Source: Catellatospora methionotrophica
GTDB lineage: Bacteria > Actinomycetota > Actinomycetes > Mycobacteriales > Micromonosporaceae
Direction: 5' to 3'
DNA: 64,000 bases
Assembly (NCBI RefSeq): GCF_011297335.1
Contig: NZ_JAAOTJ010000008.1
Location: forward strand, 186,001-250,000
Part shown: piece by piece, positions 35,776-44,799 of the stretch
Layout: every line of letters begins with the position of its first letter
Position numbering within the stretch: the stretch's first letter is position 1
Position numbers and translations under genes: made by a program
Notes under the pieces: generated by a model
The model's database searches: none
Told to the model about the DNA's origin: nothing
The model's input: the letters and a program-made list of their open reading frames with translations, nothing else

Positions 35776-35790
35776 CTACGAAATCCGTAG
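35776..35790. promoter_or_regulatory. Palindromic operator-like site CTACGAAATCCGTAG
   Basis: 15-nt site with 5-bp arms (CTACG-N5-CGTAG) in the 248-bp divergent region between the orphan binding-protein gene and the aminotransferase; related CTACGG and CCGTAGG sequences follow. The form suits an AsnC-type regulator. Confidence 0.35.
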
Positions 35791-35889
35791 CCGTCATGCG
35801 AAAATACTACGGAGAGGGTTGCTGTATCTCGGCGACGTATGCGATAACCGTAGGCAACGCCGCAACGTACCGATGAGTGAGGCCTCGCG

Positions 35890-37236
35890 ATGGGCAAGGA
35901 AACCGACCACCTCTGGATGCACTTCACCCGCATGGGCGCCTACCGCGACGGCGACGTGCCGACGATCGTGCGCGGCGAGGGCACCTACGTCTGGGACAGC
36001 TTCGGCAAGCGGTACCTCGACGGCCTCGCCGGCCTGTTCACCGTCAACGCGGGCCACGGCCGCGCCGAGCTGGCCGAAGCGGCCGCCAAGCAGGCGCACG
36101 AACTGGCCTACTTCCCCCTCTGGTCGTACGCCCACCCGAAGGCCATCGAGCTCGCCGACCGCATCGCGGCGCTCACCCCCGGCGACCTGAACCGCGTCTT
36201 CTTCACCACCGGCGGCTCCGAGGCCGTGGAGAGCGCCTGGAAGCTGGCCCGCGCCTACTTCAAGAAGGTCGGCCAGCCGCTACGGCACAAGGTCGTCAGC
36301 CGCTACCTCGCCTACCACGGCACGTCGATGGGCGCGCTGTCCATCACCGGCGTCCCCGCGTTCCGCGCCGAGTTCGAGCCGCTGGTGCCCGGCGGCATCA
36401 AGGTGCCGAACACCAACTTCTACCGCGCCCCCGAACACGGCGACGACTACGAGGCCTTCGGCGTATGGGCCGCCGAGGAGATCGCCCGCGCCATCGAGCG
36501 CGAAGGCCCCGAGACGGTGGCCGCCGTGTTCCTGGAGCCTGTGCAGAACGCGGGCGGCTGCTTCCCCGCCCCGCCCGGCTACTTCCAGCGGGTACGCGAC
36601 ATCTGCGACCGCTACGGCGTGCTGCTCGTGTCCGACGAGGTCATCTGCTCGTGGGGGCGGCTCGGCGAGTACTTCGGTGCCCAGTACTACGGCTACCAGC
36701 CCGACATCATCACCACCGCCAAGGGCATGACCTCGGGATACTCGCCGCTCGGCGCGATGATCGCCAGTGACCGGCTGATCGGGCCGTTCCTGGCCGACGG
36801 GCAGATGTTCGCCCACGGCGTCACGTTCGGCGGGCACCCGGTCAGCTGCGCGGTCGGCCTGGCCAACCTCGACCTGTTCGAGCGCGAGGACCTGGTCGGC
36901 CACGTACGCGACAACGCGCCCGCGTTCCGGGCCACCCTGGAGAAGCTGTACGACCTGCCGATCGTCGGCGACGTCCGCGGCGAGGGGTACTTCTACGGCA
37001 TCGAGCTGGTCAAGGACCGGACGACCCGGGAGACGTTCAACGCCGAGGAGTCCGAGCGGCTGATCCGGGGCTTCCTGTCCGGGGCGCTGTTCGAGGCCGG
37101 GTTGTACTGCCGCGCCGACGACCGGGGCGACCCCGTCATCCAGCTGTCCCCGGCGCTGACCGCGACCCAGCAGCAGTTCGACGAGATCGAGCAGATCCTG
37201 CGCGACGTGCTGACCCGGGCCTCGTCACTGCTGTGA
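35890..37236 (+). CDS. Class-III aminotransferase (putrescine/polyamine type)
   Basis: A 448-residue PLP aminotransferase: FFTTGGSEAVESAWKLAR, LAYHGTSMGALSITG, LLVSDEVICSWGRLG and PLP lysine in ITTAKGMTSGYSPLGAM. This type includes putrescine-pyruvate and beta-alanine-pyruvate transaminases (SpuC-like). GAGG lies 7 nt before ATG 35890. It overlaps the next gene by 4 bp, an FAD oxidase, supporting a catabolic polyamine unit. Confidence 0.88.
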   Translation: MGKETDHLWMHFTRMGAYRDGDVPTIVRGEGTYVWDSFGKRYLDGLAGLFTVNAGHGRAELAEAAAKQAHELAYFPLWSYAHPKAIELADRIAALTPGDLNRVFFTTGGSEAVESAWKLARAYFKKVGQPLRHKVVSRYLAYHGTSMGALSITGVPAFRAEFEPLVPGGIKVPNTNFYRAPEHGDDYEAFGVWAAEEIARAIEREGPETVAAVFLEPVQNAGGCFPAPPGYFQRVRDICDRYGVLLVSDEVICSWGRLGEYFGAQYYGYQPDIITTAKGMTSGYSPLGAMIASDRLIGPFLADGQMFAHGVTFGGHPVSCAVGLANLDLFEREDLVGHVRDNAPAFRATLEKLYDLPIVGDVRGEGYFYGIELVKDRTTRETFNAEESERLIRGFLSGALFEAGLYCRADDRGDPVIQLSPALTATQQQFDEIEQILRDVLTRASSLL

Positions 37237-38672
37237 CCTCGCTGTGGTCCGACACCGCGGGCGGGGCCGTCGCGCCCCGCCCGCCCCTGCCCGGCGACCT
37301 CGACGTCGACGTGGCGATCGTTGGCGCTGGCTACACCGGCCTGTGGACGGCGTACTACCTGCGCCGGGCCGACCCGGCCCTGCGGATCGCGATCGTCGAG
37401 GCCGAGCACGCCGGGTTCGGGGCGTCCGGGCGCAACGGCGGCTGGTGCTCCGGGCTGCTTCCGACGCCGCTGCCGCAGCTCGCGAAGCTGCACGGGCGGG
37501 CGGCGGCGGTCGCGTTCCAGCAGGCGATGATCGACACGGTGGACGAGGTCGGCCGGGTGGTCGCCGCCGAGGGCATCGACTGCCACTGGGACAAGGGCGG
37601 CACACTCGGGCTGGCCCGGTCCGATGCGCAGTGGCGCGGGGCGCGGGCGGAGGCGGGACTGGTCGCGTCGTACGGGTTCGAGCTGCGGCTGCTCGACCGG
37701 CGCGAGGCGCTGGAGCGCTGCGGGGCGACAGAGGTGCGCGGGGCGACCTGGTCGCCGCACTGCGCTGCGGTGCACCCACTGCGGCTGGTACACGGGCTAG
37801 CCTCCGCCGTCGAGCGGCTGGGCGTCCCTATCTACGAACAGACCCGAGTGCTGGAGATCATGCCGGGCACTGCTCGCACCATGACCGGTAGCCACGGCGC
37901 CGGTGCCGGTACGCACGGCGCCGGTGCCGGTACGCAGGGCGCCGGTGCTGGTATGCGTGGTGCCGCTGGCGGTGGCGCAGCCGGTAGGCACGGTGCCGCC
38001 GTTCGCACCGCGCACGGGACGGTACGTGCTGAGGTGGTCGTCCGGGCCACTGAGGGTTATACGGCGGGTCTGCCCGGTCATCGGCGGGACGTGGTGCCGG
38101 TCTACTCGCTGATGATCGCCACGGAGCCGCTGCCGCCGTCCTTCTGGGACACCGTCGGCCTGGCTCGGCGGGAGACGTTCACCGACCACCGGCGGCTGGT
38201 CATCTACGGTCAGCGCACCGCCGACGACCGGCTCGCCTTCGGCGGGCGGGGCGCGCCCTACCACTACGGCTCCGCGGTGCGCCCCACCTTCGACAGCGTG
38301 CCCTCGGTCCACCTGGCCCTCCGGAACACGCTGGTGGACCTCTTCCCCGCCCTCGCCGACACGAGGCTCACCCACGCCTGGGGTGGCCCGCTCGGCATCG
38401 CCCGGGACTGGCACCCGTCCGTCGGCCTCGACCGCGCCACGGGCCTGGCCTGGGCGGGCGGCTACGTGGGCGACGGCGTCGCCGCCACCAACCTCGCCGG
38501 ACGCACCCTCGCCGACCTGATCACCGGGACGGAGTCCCCGCTGACGGCCCTCCCCTGGGTCAACCACCGCTCCCCGCGCTGGGAACCCGAACCCCTCCGC
38601 TGGCTCGGCATCAACACCGCCCTGCGCGCCGTCGCCGCCCTCGACCGCTGGGAAGGAAGGGCACCTTCTTAA
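37233..38672 (+). CDS. FAD-dependent oxidoreductase (PuuB-like), copy 2
   Basis: A 479-residue DAO-family flavoenzyme: FAD motif VAIVGAGYTGLWTAYYLRR and SGRNGGWCSGLLP. The GTG start overlaps the preceding stop. Residues 219-246 are an in-frame insertion made by four 21-bp tandem repeats (37887-37970; GSHGAGA, GTHGAGA, GTQGAGA, GMRGAAG), in the substrate-domain part and absent from copy 1. Its last codons and TAA stop lie in the repeat element at 38654. Confidence 0.85.
   Translation: MTSLWSDTAGGAVAPRPPLPGDLDVDVAIVGAGYTGLWTAYYLRRADPALRIAIVEAEHAGFGASGRNGGWCSGLLPTPLPQLAKLHGRAAAVAFQQAMIDTVDEVGRVVAAEGIDCHWDKGGTLGLARSDAQWRGARAEAGLVASYGFELRLLDRREALERCGATEVRGATWSPHCAAVHPLRLVHGLASAVERLGVPIYEQTRVLEIMPGTARTMTGSHGAGAGTHGAGAGTQGAGAGMRGAAGGGAAGRHGAAVRTAHGTVRAEVVVRATEGYTAGLPGHRRDVVPVYSLMIATEPLPPSFWDTVGLARRETFTDHRRLVIYGQRTADDRLAFGGRGAPYHYGSAVRPTFDSVPSVHLALRNTLVDLFPALADTRLTHAWGGPLGIARDWHPSVGLDRATGLAWAGGYVGDGVAATNLAGRTLADLITGTESPLTALPWVNHRSPRWEPEPLRWLGINTALRAVAALDRWEGRAPS
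37887..37970 (+). repeat. Coding tandem repeat, four 21-bp units
   Basis: Four 21-bp units (unit GGTACGCACGGCGCCGGTGC plus one base) inside the FAD oxidase gene; units 1-3 are nearly identical and unit 4 is degenerate. Length variation would stay in frame. Confidence 0.85.
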
Positions 38673-38674
38673 CG
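38654..38674. repeat. Short repeat GAAGGGCACCTTC with gene stop
   Basis: AGGAAGGGCACCTTCTTAAC; the FAD oxidase ends inside it (TAA at 38670-38672). GGAAGGGCACCTTC also occurs in the 28-bp hairpin at 21738. It can form a small hairpin, GAAGG/CCTTC. Confidence 0.6.
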
Positions 38675-38686
38675 GGATCGGGCCTT

Positions 38687-38747
38687 GATCGCTGTTTCGT
38701 GTCGGAACACGTGGTCAGACCGCAGATATTGGCACGAGACAGTGATC
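38687..38747 (+). repeat. Inverted repeat, GATCGCYGTTTC family, copy 3
   Basis: 15-nt arms (38687-38701, 38733-38747). As plus-strand RNA they pair fully with two G-U pairs; on the other strand these are C-A mismatches, so the plus-strand RNA is the likely functional form, as a terminator or processed end after the FAD oxidase. The loop holds TGGTCAGAC, the reverse of the copy 2 loop. Confidence 0.65.
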
Positions 38748-38787
38748 TTCGCGGTGCGGCACGCGCTCGACGGCCGCGCTCGACGCG

Positions 38788-39147
38788 TCAGGCCGGCGGG
38801 ATGACGCGGAGGTGGCCGCGGCGGCCGGGGGTCGGCGGCCCGGCGGGCGGCTCAGGGCTCGGCTGGCGGGGAGCGGGGCGGGCTGCCTCGCGGACCGCTT
38901 CGGCCAGGGCGACGAGGTCGTCGGTGGTCGGCGGCGGCGGCTCGAACTCGCCGTCGTGGCGGACCAGCTCCCAGCCGCGCGGGGCGGTGAGGCTCAGCGC
39001 GTGCGGTTCGCACAGGTCGTACGTGTGCGGCTCCTGGTACGCGGCGAGCGGGCCGACCACCGCGGTCGACTCCGCGTAGACATAGGTCAGCGTTGCGACC
39101 GCCTGCCGGGGGCAGCCGTTACGCGAGCAACGCCGTGGAGACCTCAC
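38788..39147 (-). CDS. DUF3499 family protein
   Basis: A 119-residue protein: RSPRRCSRNGCPRQAVATLTYVYAESTAVVGPL, with paired cysteines (CSRNGC and later DLCEPHA), characteristic of the actinobacterial DUF3499 family, possibly a zinc-binding fold. GTG 39147 is chosen by family alignment. Divergent from the metallopeptidase-like gene. Function unknown. Confidence 0.85.
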   Translation of the reverse strand: MRSPRRCSRNGCPRQAVATLTYVYAESTAVVGPLAAYQEPHTYDLCEPHALSLTAPRGWELVRHDGEFEPPPPTTDDLVALAEAVREAARPAPRQPSPEPPAGPPTPGRRGHLRVIPPA

Positions 39148-39255
39148 GGCGTGTGACGTTAGCGCCCCGCCGCGCACCGGCACGCCGGTTGCGCCGCGAC
39201 ACGCCGAGGGAAGGATCACGGCCCCGTACCGGGTCCCGGTGCTGGCGCGCGGGGA

Positions 39256-39270
39256 TACATTTGCCGGGTG
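39256..39270 (+). promoter_or_regulatory. -10 element immediately before a probable leaderless start
   Basis: TACATT (39256-39261) lies 6 nt before GTG 39268, the spacing of leaderless actinobacterial transcripts. No convincing -35. Confidence 0.4.
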
Positions 39271-39714
39271 ACCAGTCCCGCCCGACGCCGCCCCACCGCC
39301 GCCCGCCGCCGCCGCGACCGCCACGGGCGGGGCATGCGGGGTCGGCTGGTGCCGGCCAGCGTGCCCCTGGCCAGGACGAAGGCCGAGGTCTTCGACGAGC
39401 TGGTGCTGGACACGGTGGAGTCGCTCGAGGCGCGTTTCGCGACCGAGCTGGCCGGGGTGGAGTTCGCGGTCGAGGACGTGCCGCCGGACCTCAACGTCTA
39501 CGACTCCGACGTGCTGGAGGACGGGCGGGTGCCGCTGGCGCGGCTGCTGCCGGGACGGCCGGGACGGCACGGGGTGCCGCCTCGGATCGTGGTCTACCGG
39601 CGACCGCTGGAGTTCCGCGCCTCAGATCGTGACGACCTGGGCGAGCTGGTACGTGACGTGATCGTGGAGCAGGTCGCCAACCTGCTGGGCCTGAACCCCG
39701 ACGATCTCGCTTAA
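39268..39714 (+). CDS. Metallopeptidase family protein (minimal zincin), degenerate
   Basis: A 148-residue protein of the MMP1/minimal-zincin-like family: FDELVLDTVESLEARF, VEFAVEDVPPD, IVVYRRPLEF. Where active members have HExxH, this has VIVEQVANLLG, so both histidines are missing and zinc catalysis is unlikely. Many actinobacterial members appear similarly degenerate, from memory. Neighbours DUF3499 and whiB are typical context. Confidence 0.8.
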   Translation: MTSPARRRPTAARRRRDRHGRGMRGRLVPASVPLARTKAEVFDELVLDTVESLEARFATELAGVEFAVEDVPPDLNVYDSDVLEDGRVPLARLLPGRPGRHGVPPRIVVYRRPLEFRASDRDDLGELVRDVIVEQVANLLGLNPDDLA

Positions 39715-39730
39715 GCCGAAATGCCGGAAC

Positions 39731-39762
39731 GCTGCCGGACCCGCCCCCACGGGCCCGGCAGC
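39731..39762. terminator. Bidirectional hairpin between convergent genes
   Basis: 13-nt arms (GCTGCCGGACCCG and CGGGCCCGGCAGC) with one difference, 6-nt loop, between the metallopeptidase-like and whiB stops. On the minus strand the difference is a G-U pair, so it favours whiB. Confidence 0.6.
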
Positions 39763-39773
39763 GGCCGAAAGTC

Positions 39774-40031
39774 TCAGATCGCGCGGCGCTTGAGCTTGCG
39801 CCGCTCGCGCTCGGACAGCCCGCCCCAGATGCCGAAGCGCTCGTCATGCGACAGCGCGTACTCCAGGCACTCGGACTTGACCTCGCAGCGCGAGCAGATG
39901 CGCTTGGCCTCGCGGGTAGAACCACCCTTCTCAGGGAAGAACGCCTCCGGGTCAGTCTGGGAGCACAGCGCGTGCTCCTGCCACTCGGGCGCGTTGCCCA
40001 GCAGATCCGCCACGACGGGGCGACCGTCCAT
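39774..40031 (-). CDS. whiB: WhiB-family iron-sulfur transcription factor (WhiB/WhmD type)
   Basis: An 85-residue Wbl protein: WQEHALCSQTDPEAFFPEKGGSTREAK, CSRC...SECLEYAL (four cysteines binding a 4Fe-4S cluster), then FGIWGGLSERERRKLKRRAI. The tail and 'FFPEKGGSTREAK' match Streptomyces WhiB / mycobacterial WhmD (WhiB2), regulators of septation and sporulation. ATG 40031 has AAGGAGG 8 nt upstream. Confidence 0.95.
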   Translation of the reverse strand: MDGRPVVADLLGNAPEWQEHALCSQTDPEAFFPEKGGSTREAKRICSRCEVKSECLEYALSHDERFGIWGGLSERERRKLKRRAI

Positions 40032-40351
40032 CTCCGCTGCCTCCTTATTGCGCGCCGGCTCGCGACCGGCGCTACCCCCCACCTGGAGAGCGTTTGTCCA
40101 CATAGGCGGTTTTGTGGATGCCGCTACCTCCAGCCCCACGCAAAATTACACGCGTGTCCTACGTGCACCGTCAAGCTCACTCTGGTACACGCCCGGCAGG
40201 GCCGTTCGGTTCGGTTTACACCGTCCCGCCACTGCCCTATCGATTCAGACCCGAAACCGGTGACGGCATGCCGGGCGTGTCGTGGCGAAATTCTGCTGGC
40301 GTGTCGAACTTGACGGCAGGGTGCTGACGACCTTCGGACAGGAGTGAGCTG
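40032..40351 (-). promoter_or_regulatory. whiB upstream region with predicted promoter
   Basis: 320 bp without a gene between whiB and fbiC. A promoter TTGACG (40174-40169), 18-nt spacer, TGTAAT (40150-40145) on the minus strand would give a leader of about 107 nt, containing hairpin GCGCCGG-N7-CCGGCGC (40052-40072). Nothing else is recognised between 40175 and 40351. Confidence 0.5.
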
Positions 40352-42856
40352 CTAGCGCACGTAACTCGTCGTGCGCTGGCGGGCGGGCCGACCGGCGGCC
40401 GCGGCGATGGCTTGCAGCTGTTCCACCGTACGGGCCGAGCCGTGCGCCGAACCGGCCATTCGGGAAATCGTCTCCTCCATAAGAGTGCCCCCGAGGTCGT
40501 TGCATCCGCCGTTCAGCATCGCCACGGTGCCCTCGTCGCCGAGTTTCACCCAGGAGCACTGGATGTTGCGGATCCGCCCGTGCAGCAGGAGCCGGGCCAT
40601 CGCGTGCACCACCCGGTTCTCGCGCCAGGTCGCCCCCGCCCGCGAGATCCCGGCCAGGTAGATCGGGGCGTTGGTGTGCACGAACGGCAGGGCCACGAAC
40701 TCGGTGAAGCCGCCGGTGCGGTCCTGCAGCCCCGCCAGCACCCGGAAGTGGCCCAGCCAGTGCCGGGGGTGGTCGACGTGGCCGTACATCATCGTGGAAC
40801 TGGACCGGATGCCCAGCCGGTGTGCCGTCTCGACGGTCTCCACCCAGGCCGAGGTGGGCAGCTTGCCCTTGGTCAGCACCCAGCGCACCTCGTCGTCGAG
40901 GATCTCGGCGGCGGTGCCCGGAATCGTGTCCAGCCCCGCGTCGCGCAGCCGGGTCAGCCAGTCCTCGACCGACACCCCCGCCTTGGCGGCGGCGGTGACG
41001 ATCTCCATCGGCGAGAACGCGTGCACGTGCATACCCGGCACCCGCGCCTTCACCGCGCGGACCAGGTCCGGGTACACCGATACGGGCAGCTGCGGGTCGA
41101 TGCCGCCCTGCACGCAGATCTCGGTCGCGCCGTCGTTCCAGGCCTCCTCGGCCCGGTCGGCGACCTGCTCGACACTCAGCCGGTACGCGTCGGCATCCCG
41201 TTCACGCTGCGCGAACGCGCAGAACCGGCAGCCCACGTAACACACGTTCGAGAAGTTGATGTTCCGATTGACCACATAGGTGACGTCGTCCCCGACGGTG
41301 TCCCGGCGTACGTCGTCCGCGATCCGGCACAGCTCGTCCAGCGCCGCACCGTCGGCGTGCAGCAGCGCGAGCGCCGCCTCCTCGTGCACCGGCTCCAGCA
41401 GCGCCGCCGGGTTCTCCCGCGCGATCCGCAGCCCCGCCGCGAGCGCCCCCACGCTGACCGCGGGCCCCGCCCCGCCGACCGCCGCTCCGACGGCCGCCCA
41501 GTCGCCGTACACCGTGTCGAAGTCGCCCCTGCGGTCGCCGGTGCGCCCCTCGGCGTCGATCTCGCGGTGCAGGTCGACACGACCGACCCCGCCCTCGACC
41601 TCGGGCTCCTGCCACGGGCGGCCCACGACCGGCGCGTCTGCCACGGCCATGCCGGACTCGTCGGCCAGTGCCCGCACATGCGGCTGCAGGCGCGGATCGA
41701 GCCAGCGGTCCCCGCCGCGCACGTAGTTCGGATACACCGTCAGGCGCTCACGCAGCTCGAACCCGGCGGCCTTCGTCAGTTCCGCCAGTTCGTCCAGGTG
41801 CGGCCAGGGCCGCTCCGGGTTCACGTGGTCCGGCGTCAGCGGCGAAACCCCGCCCCAGTCGTCGATCCCGGCCTTGACCAGCAGCTCGAACGACGCGTCG
41901 ATCAGGTTCGGCGGAGCCTGGATGCGCATACCCGGCCCCATCAGCAACCGCGTCACCGCGACCGTGGCCGCCAGGTCGCGCACCGAGGCGTCGGGAGTGG
42001 AGCGCATCGCCGTGTCCGGCTTGGCCCGGAAGTTCTGCACGATGATCTCCTGCAGGTGCCCGTACTCGCGGGCGCTGCGGCGCATCTCGAAGATCGCGTC
42101 GACCCGCTCGGCGTGCGTCTCGCCGATGCCGATCAGGACCCCCGTGGTGAACGGCACACCGACCCGGCCCGCGTCGGCCAGCACCCGCAGCCGCACCGCA
42201 GGCTCCTTGTCCGGCGAGCCGTAGTGCGGGCCGCCCGGCTCCGACCACAGCCGCGTCGCGGTCGTCTCCAGCATCATGCCCATGCTCGGCGCCACCGGCC
42301 GCAGCCGCTGCAGATCCGCCCAGCTCAGGACACCCGGGTTCAGGTGCGGCAGCAGCCCCGTCTCCTCCAGCACCGCGATCGCCACTGACCGCAGGTAGTC
42401 GATCGTCGACCCGTACCCCCGCTCGGTCAGCCACTGCTGCGCCGCAGGCCACCGCTCCTCCGGCCGGTCCCCCAGCGTGAACAGCGCCTCCTTGCAGCCC
42501 AGCGCCGCGCCCTGCCGGGCGATCGCCAGCACCTCGTCGCGGTCCAGGTACGCCGCGGGCAGCCGGTGCGGCACCGTCGCGAACGTGCAGTAGTGGCATC
42601 GGTCACGGCACAGCCGCGTCAGCGGAATGAACACCTTCTTCGAGAACGTGATCACCCCCGGCCGCCCGGCGTCGCGCAACCCCGCATCGCGTACGCCCGA
42701 AGCCAGTCCCAGAAGCTCGTCGAACGCCGCTCCCGACGCGCTGAGCAGGGCAGTCGCCTCCGCCGCATCCAGCGCCTTCCCGGCCGCAGCACGCCTGAGC
42801 GCACGGCCGATCTCCGCGGAACCGACCACCGGCTGGGCAACGACCTCGCTGGACAT
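40352..42856 (-). CDS. fbiC: FO synthase (two radical-SAM domains)
   Basis: An 834-residue fused CofG-CofH enzyme making FO, the deazaflavin of coenzyme F420, from tyrosine and the riboflavin intermediate 5-amino-6-ribitylaminouracil. Radical-SAM motif 1 is CRDRCHYC (Cys83, 87, 90); motif 2 is CYVGCRFC (Cys539, 543, 546). Length suits actinobacterial FbiC. ATG 42856 is 58 bp from the divergent fbiA start. Confidence 0.97.
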   Translation of the reverse strand: MSSEVVAQPVVGSAEIGRALRRAAAGKALDAAEATALLSASGAAFDELLGLASGVRDAGLRDAGRPGVITFSKKVFIPLTRLCRDRCHYCTFATVPHRLPAAYLDRDEVLAIARQGAALGCKEALFTLGDRPEERWPAAQQWLTERGYGSTIDYLRSVAIAVLEETGLLPHLNPGVLSWADLQRLRPVAPSMGMMLETTATRLWSEPGGPHYGSPDKEPAVRLRVLADAGRVGVPFTTGVLIGIGETHAERVDAIFEMRRSAREYGHLQEIIVQNFRAKPDTAMRSTPDASVRDLAATVAVTRLLMGPGMRIQAPPNLIDASFELLVKAGIDDWGGVSPLTPDHVNPERPWPHLDELAELTKAAGFELRERLTVYPNYVRGGDRWLDPRLQPHVRALADESGMAVADAPVVGRPWQEPEVEGGVGRVDLHREIDAEGRTGDRRGDFDTVYGDWAAVGAAVGGAGPAVSVGALAAGLRIARENPAALLEPVHEEAALALLHADGAALDELCRIADDVRRDTVGDDVTYVVNRNINFSNVCYVGCRFCAFAQRERDADAYRLSVEQVADRAEEAWNDGATEICVQGGIDPQLPVSVYPDLVRAVKARVPGMHVHAFSPMEIVTAAAKAGVSVEDWLTRLRDAGLDTIPGTAAEILDDEVRWVLTKGKLPTSAWVETVETAHRLGIRSSSTMMYGHVDHPRHWLGHFRVLAGLQDRTGGFTEFVALPFVHTNAPIYLAGISRAGATWRENRVVHAMARLLLHGRIRNIQCSWVKLGDEGTVAMLNGGCNDLGGTLMEETISRMAGSAHGSARTVEQLQAIAAAAGRPARQRTTSYVR

Positions 42857-42914
42857 GGTCGCCAGCCTACGACCCTGGCCCCGCCGCCCGGCCGCGGTGC
42901 GGGAGGATGTCGAC

Positions 42915-43880
42915 ATGCGGATCGTGGTGCTGGCAGGTGGCATCGGCGGCGCGCGTTTCCTGGCCGGAGTGCGGGCCCACGCCCGCACCACCGGCGACGA
43001 GGTGACCGCCGTCGTCAACGTGGGCGACGACGTGTGGATGCACGGGCTGCGCATCACCCCCGACCTCGACTCGGTCATGTACACCCTGGGCGGCGGCATC
43101 GACCCCGAACGCGGCTGGGGCCGCGAGGGCGAGACCTGGACCGTCAAGGAGGAACTCGCCAAGTACGGCGCCGAGCCCACCTGGTTCGGCCTCGGCGACC
43201 GCGACATCGCCACCCACCTCGTCCGCACCCGCATGCTCAACGCCGGCTACCCGCTGTCCGCCGTCGTCGCCGCGCTCTGCGACCGCTGGCAGCCCGGCAT
43301 CACGATGCTGCCCGCCACCGACGACCGCCTCGAAACCCACGTCGTGGTCACGGCCGAGGACGGCACCGGCGACCAGGCGATCCACTTCCAGGAATGGTGG
43401 GTACGCCACCGCGCCGCCCTGCCCGCCAAACAGTTCCGCTTCGTCGGCGCCGACACCGCCAAACCCGCGGCAGGCGTGCTCGACGCGCTCCGGGCCGCCG
43501 ACATCGTGCTGCTCGCCCCGAGCAACCCGATCGTGTCCATCGCACCCGTGCTGGCCGTCAGCGCCCTGCGCGACGCCCTCGTGACCGGCTCCGCCCCCGT
43601 CGTCGGCGTCTCCCCCATCATCGGCGGCAGCCCCGTACGCGGCATGGCCGACAAATGCCTGTCCGCCGTCGACGTCCCCTGCTCCGCCCAGGGCGTCGGC
43701 CGCCTCTACGGCCCCCGCGCCGACGGCGGCGTGCTCGACGGCTGGCTCGTCGACGAGACCGCCGACGCCGCGACCGACGTTCCCGGCGTACGCGTCGCCG
43801 CCGTGCCACTGTGGATGACCGACGACGACACCACGGCCGCCATGGTCCGCGCGGCGCTGCAACTCGGAGGACTCGCATGA
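42915..43880 (+). CDS. fbiA: 2-phospho-L-lactate transferase
   Basis: A 321-residue CofD/FbiA enzyme, joining the phospho-lactyl (or phosphoenolpyruvyl) group to FO. Motifs [36 protein letters not shown] and [19 protein letters not shown] are intact. GGGAGG precedes ATG 42915. Its stop overlaps fbiB (ATGA). Confidence 0.96.
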   Translation: MRIVVLAGGIGGARFLAGVRAHARTTGDEVTAVVNVGDDVWMHGLRITPDLDSVMYTLGGGIDPERGWGREGETWTVKEELAKYGAEPTWFGLGDRDIATHLVRTRMLNAGYPLSAVVAALCDRWQPGITMLPATDDRLETHVVVTAEDGTGDQAIHFQEWWVRHRAALPAKQFRFVGADTAKPAAGVLDALRAADIVLLAPSNPIVSIAPVLAVSALRDALVTGSAPVVGVSPIIGGSPVRGMADKCLSAVDVPCSAQGVGRLYGPRADGGVLDGWLVDETADAATDVPGVRVAAVPLWMTDDDTTAAMVRAALQLGGLA

Positions 43881-44644
43881 TCGACGGCTACAGCGTGCAC
43901 GCGGTACGCGGCATCCCGGACGTGCAGCCAGGCGACGACCTGGCCAAACTCATCGTCGGGGCGGCTCCGTGGCTGGCCGACGGGGACATCGTGGTCGTGA
44001 CCAGCAAGATCGTGTCGAAGTCGGAGGGTGCACTGGCATCGGTGCCCGTCGGGGGGCCGGAGCGGGAAGCAGCCCGTGAGCAGGTGCTGCGCTCGCAGAC
44101 CGCGCGGCCGGTGGCGACGCGTGGGCACACCCGGATCGTGCAGACCCACCACGGGTTCGTGATGGCGTCGGCCGGGATCGACAACTCGAACGTCGACCGG
44201 TCACAGCTCGTGCTGCTACCGGTGGACCCGGACGCGTCCGCGCGTGCACTGCGAGACGCCCTGCGGGAGCAGTACGGGCTTGACGTGGCCGTCGTCGTCA
44301 GCGACACCATGGGGCGGCCGTGGCGCAACGGGCTGACCGATGTCGCCCTGGGGTGTGCGGGGATCGAGCCGTTGCGGGACCACCGGGGGGAAACGGACCC
44401 GTACGGCAACGAGCTGCAGATCACGCAGATGGCCGTCGTGGACGAGCTGGCGGCGGCTGCTGAGCTGGTGAAGGGGAAGGTCGACCGGGTGCCGGTCGCG
44501 GTCGTACGCGGTCTGCTCACGTCCACGCGGGACAGCAACGGGGTCGTGCCGACGCTGGTGCGGGACGCGGAACATGACCTGTTCTCGCTGGGCACTGCGG
44601 AGGCGCGGGAGCTTGGGCGGGCAGAGGCGCTGGGCCAGGGCTGA
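43877..44644 (+). CDS. fbiB: Coenzyme F420-0:L-glutamate ligase, short form
   Basis: A 255-residue CofE-type glutamate ligase adding glutamates to F420-0: IVVVTSKIVSKSEGA, VVVSDTMGRPWRNGLTDVALG and GLLTSTRDSN are the family motifs. The usual actinobacterial FbiB is about 450 residues with a C-terminal FMN nitroreductase domain; that domain is absent and the gene ends at a normal TGA. Overlaps fbiA. Confidence 0.93.
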   Translation: MIDGYSVHAVRGIPDVQPGDDLAKLIVGAAPWLADGDIVVVTSKIVSKSEGALASVPVGGPEREAAREQVLRSQTARPVATRGHTRIVQTHHGFVMASAGIDNSNVDRSQLVLLPVDPDASARALRDALREQYGLDVAVVVSDTMGRPWRNGLTDVALGCAGIEPLRDHRGETDPYGNELQITQMAVVDELAAAAELVKGKVDRVPVAVVRGLLTSTRDSNGVVPTLVRDAEHDLFSLGTAEARELGRAEALGQG

Positions 44645-44713
44645 TCCGCTGTACGTCCGGTGAGTTATCCACAGGCGGTCCGGTAAGGGCTGTGCTGAGC
44701 GTCATCAATCCGT

Positions 44714-44719
44714 TACCCT
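44714..44719 (+). promoter_or_regulatory. Possible -10 of the T7SS-like cassette
   Basis: TACCCT lies 80 bp before the ATG of the 141-residue gene; the -35 is weak (TGTGCT, 17 bp upstream). A single DnaA-box-like TTATCCACA lies at 44665. Confidence 0.3.
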
Positions 44720-44799
44720 GCCCGCAGACGTGAACCCGGCGGGTGTGGATCGTTGGTGCCGGAAACGTCTCCACAGCGCGCTTCTTTGGGGAGGGAAGC

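Noticed and set aside
44665-44673. Perfect DnaA box TTATCCACA, possible replication origin
   Set aside because: Single box with no further boxes, no AT-rich region and no dnaA/dnaN nearby; chance or minor regulatory site.
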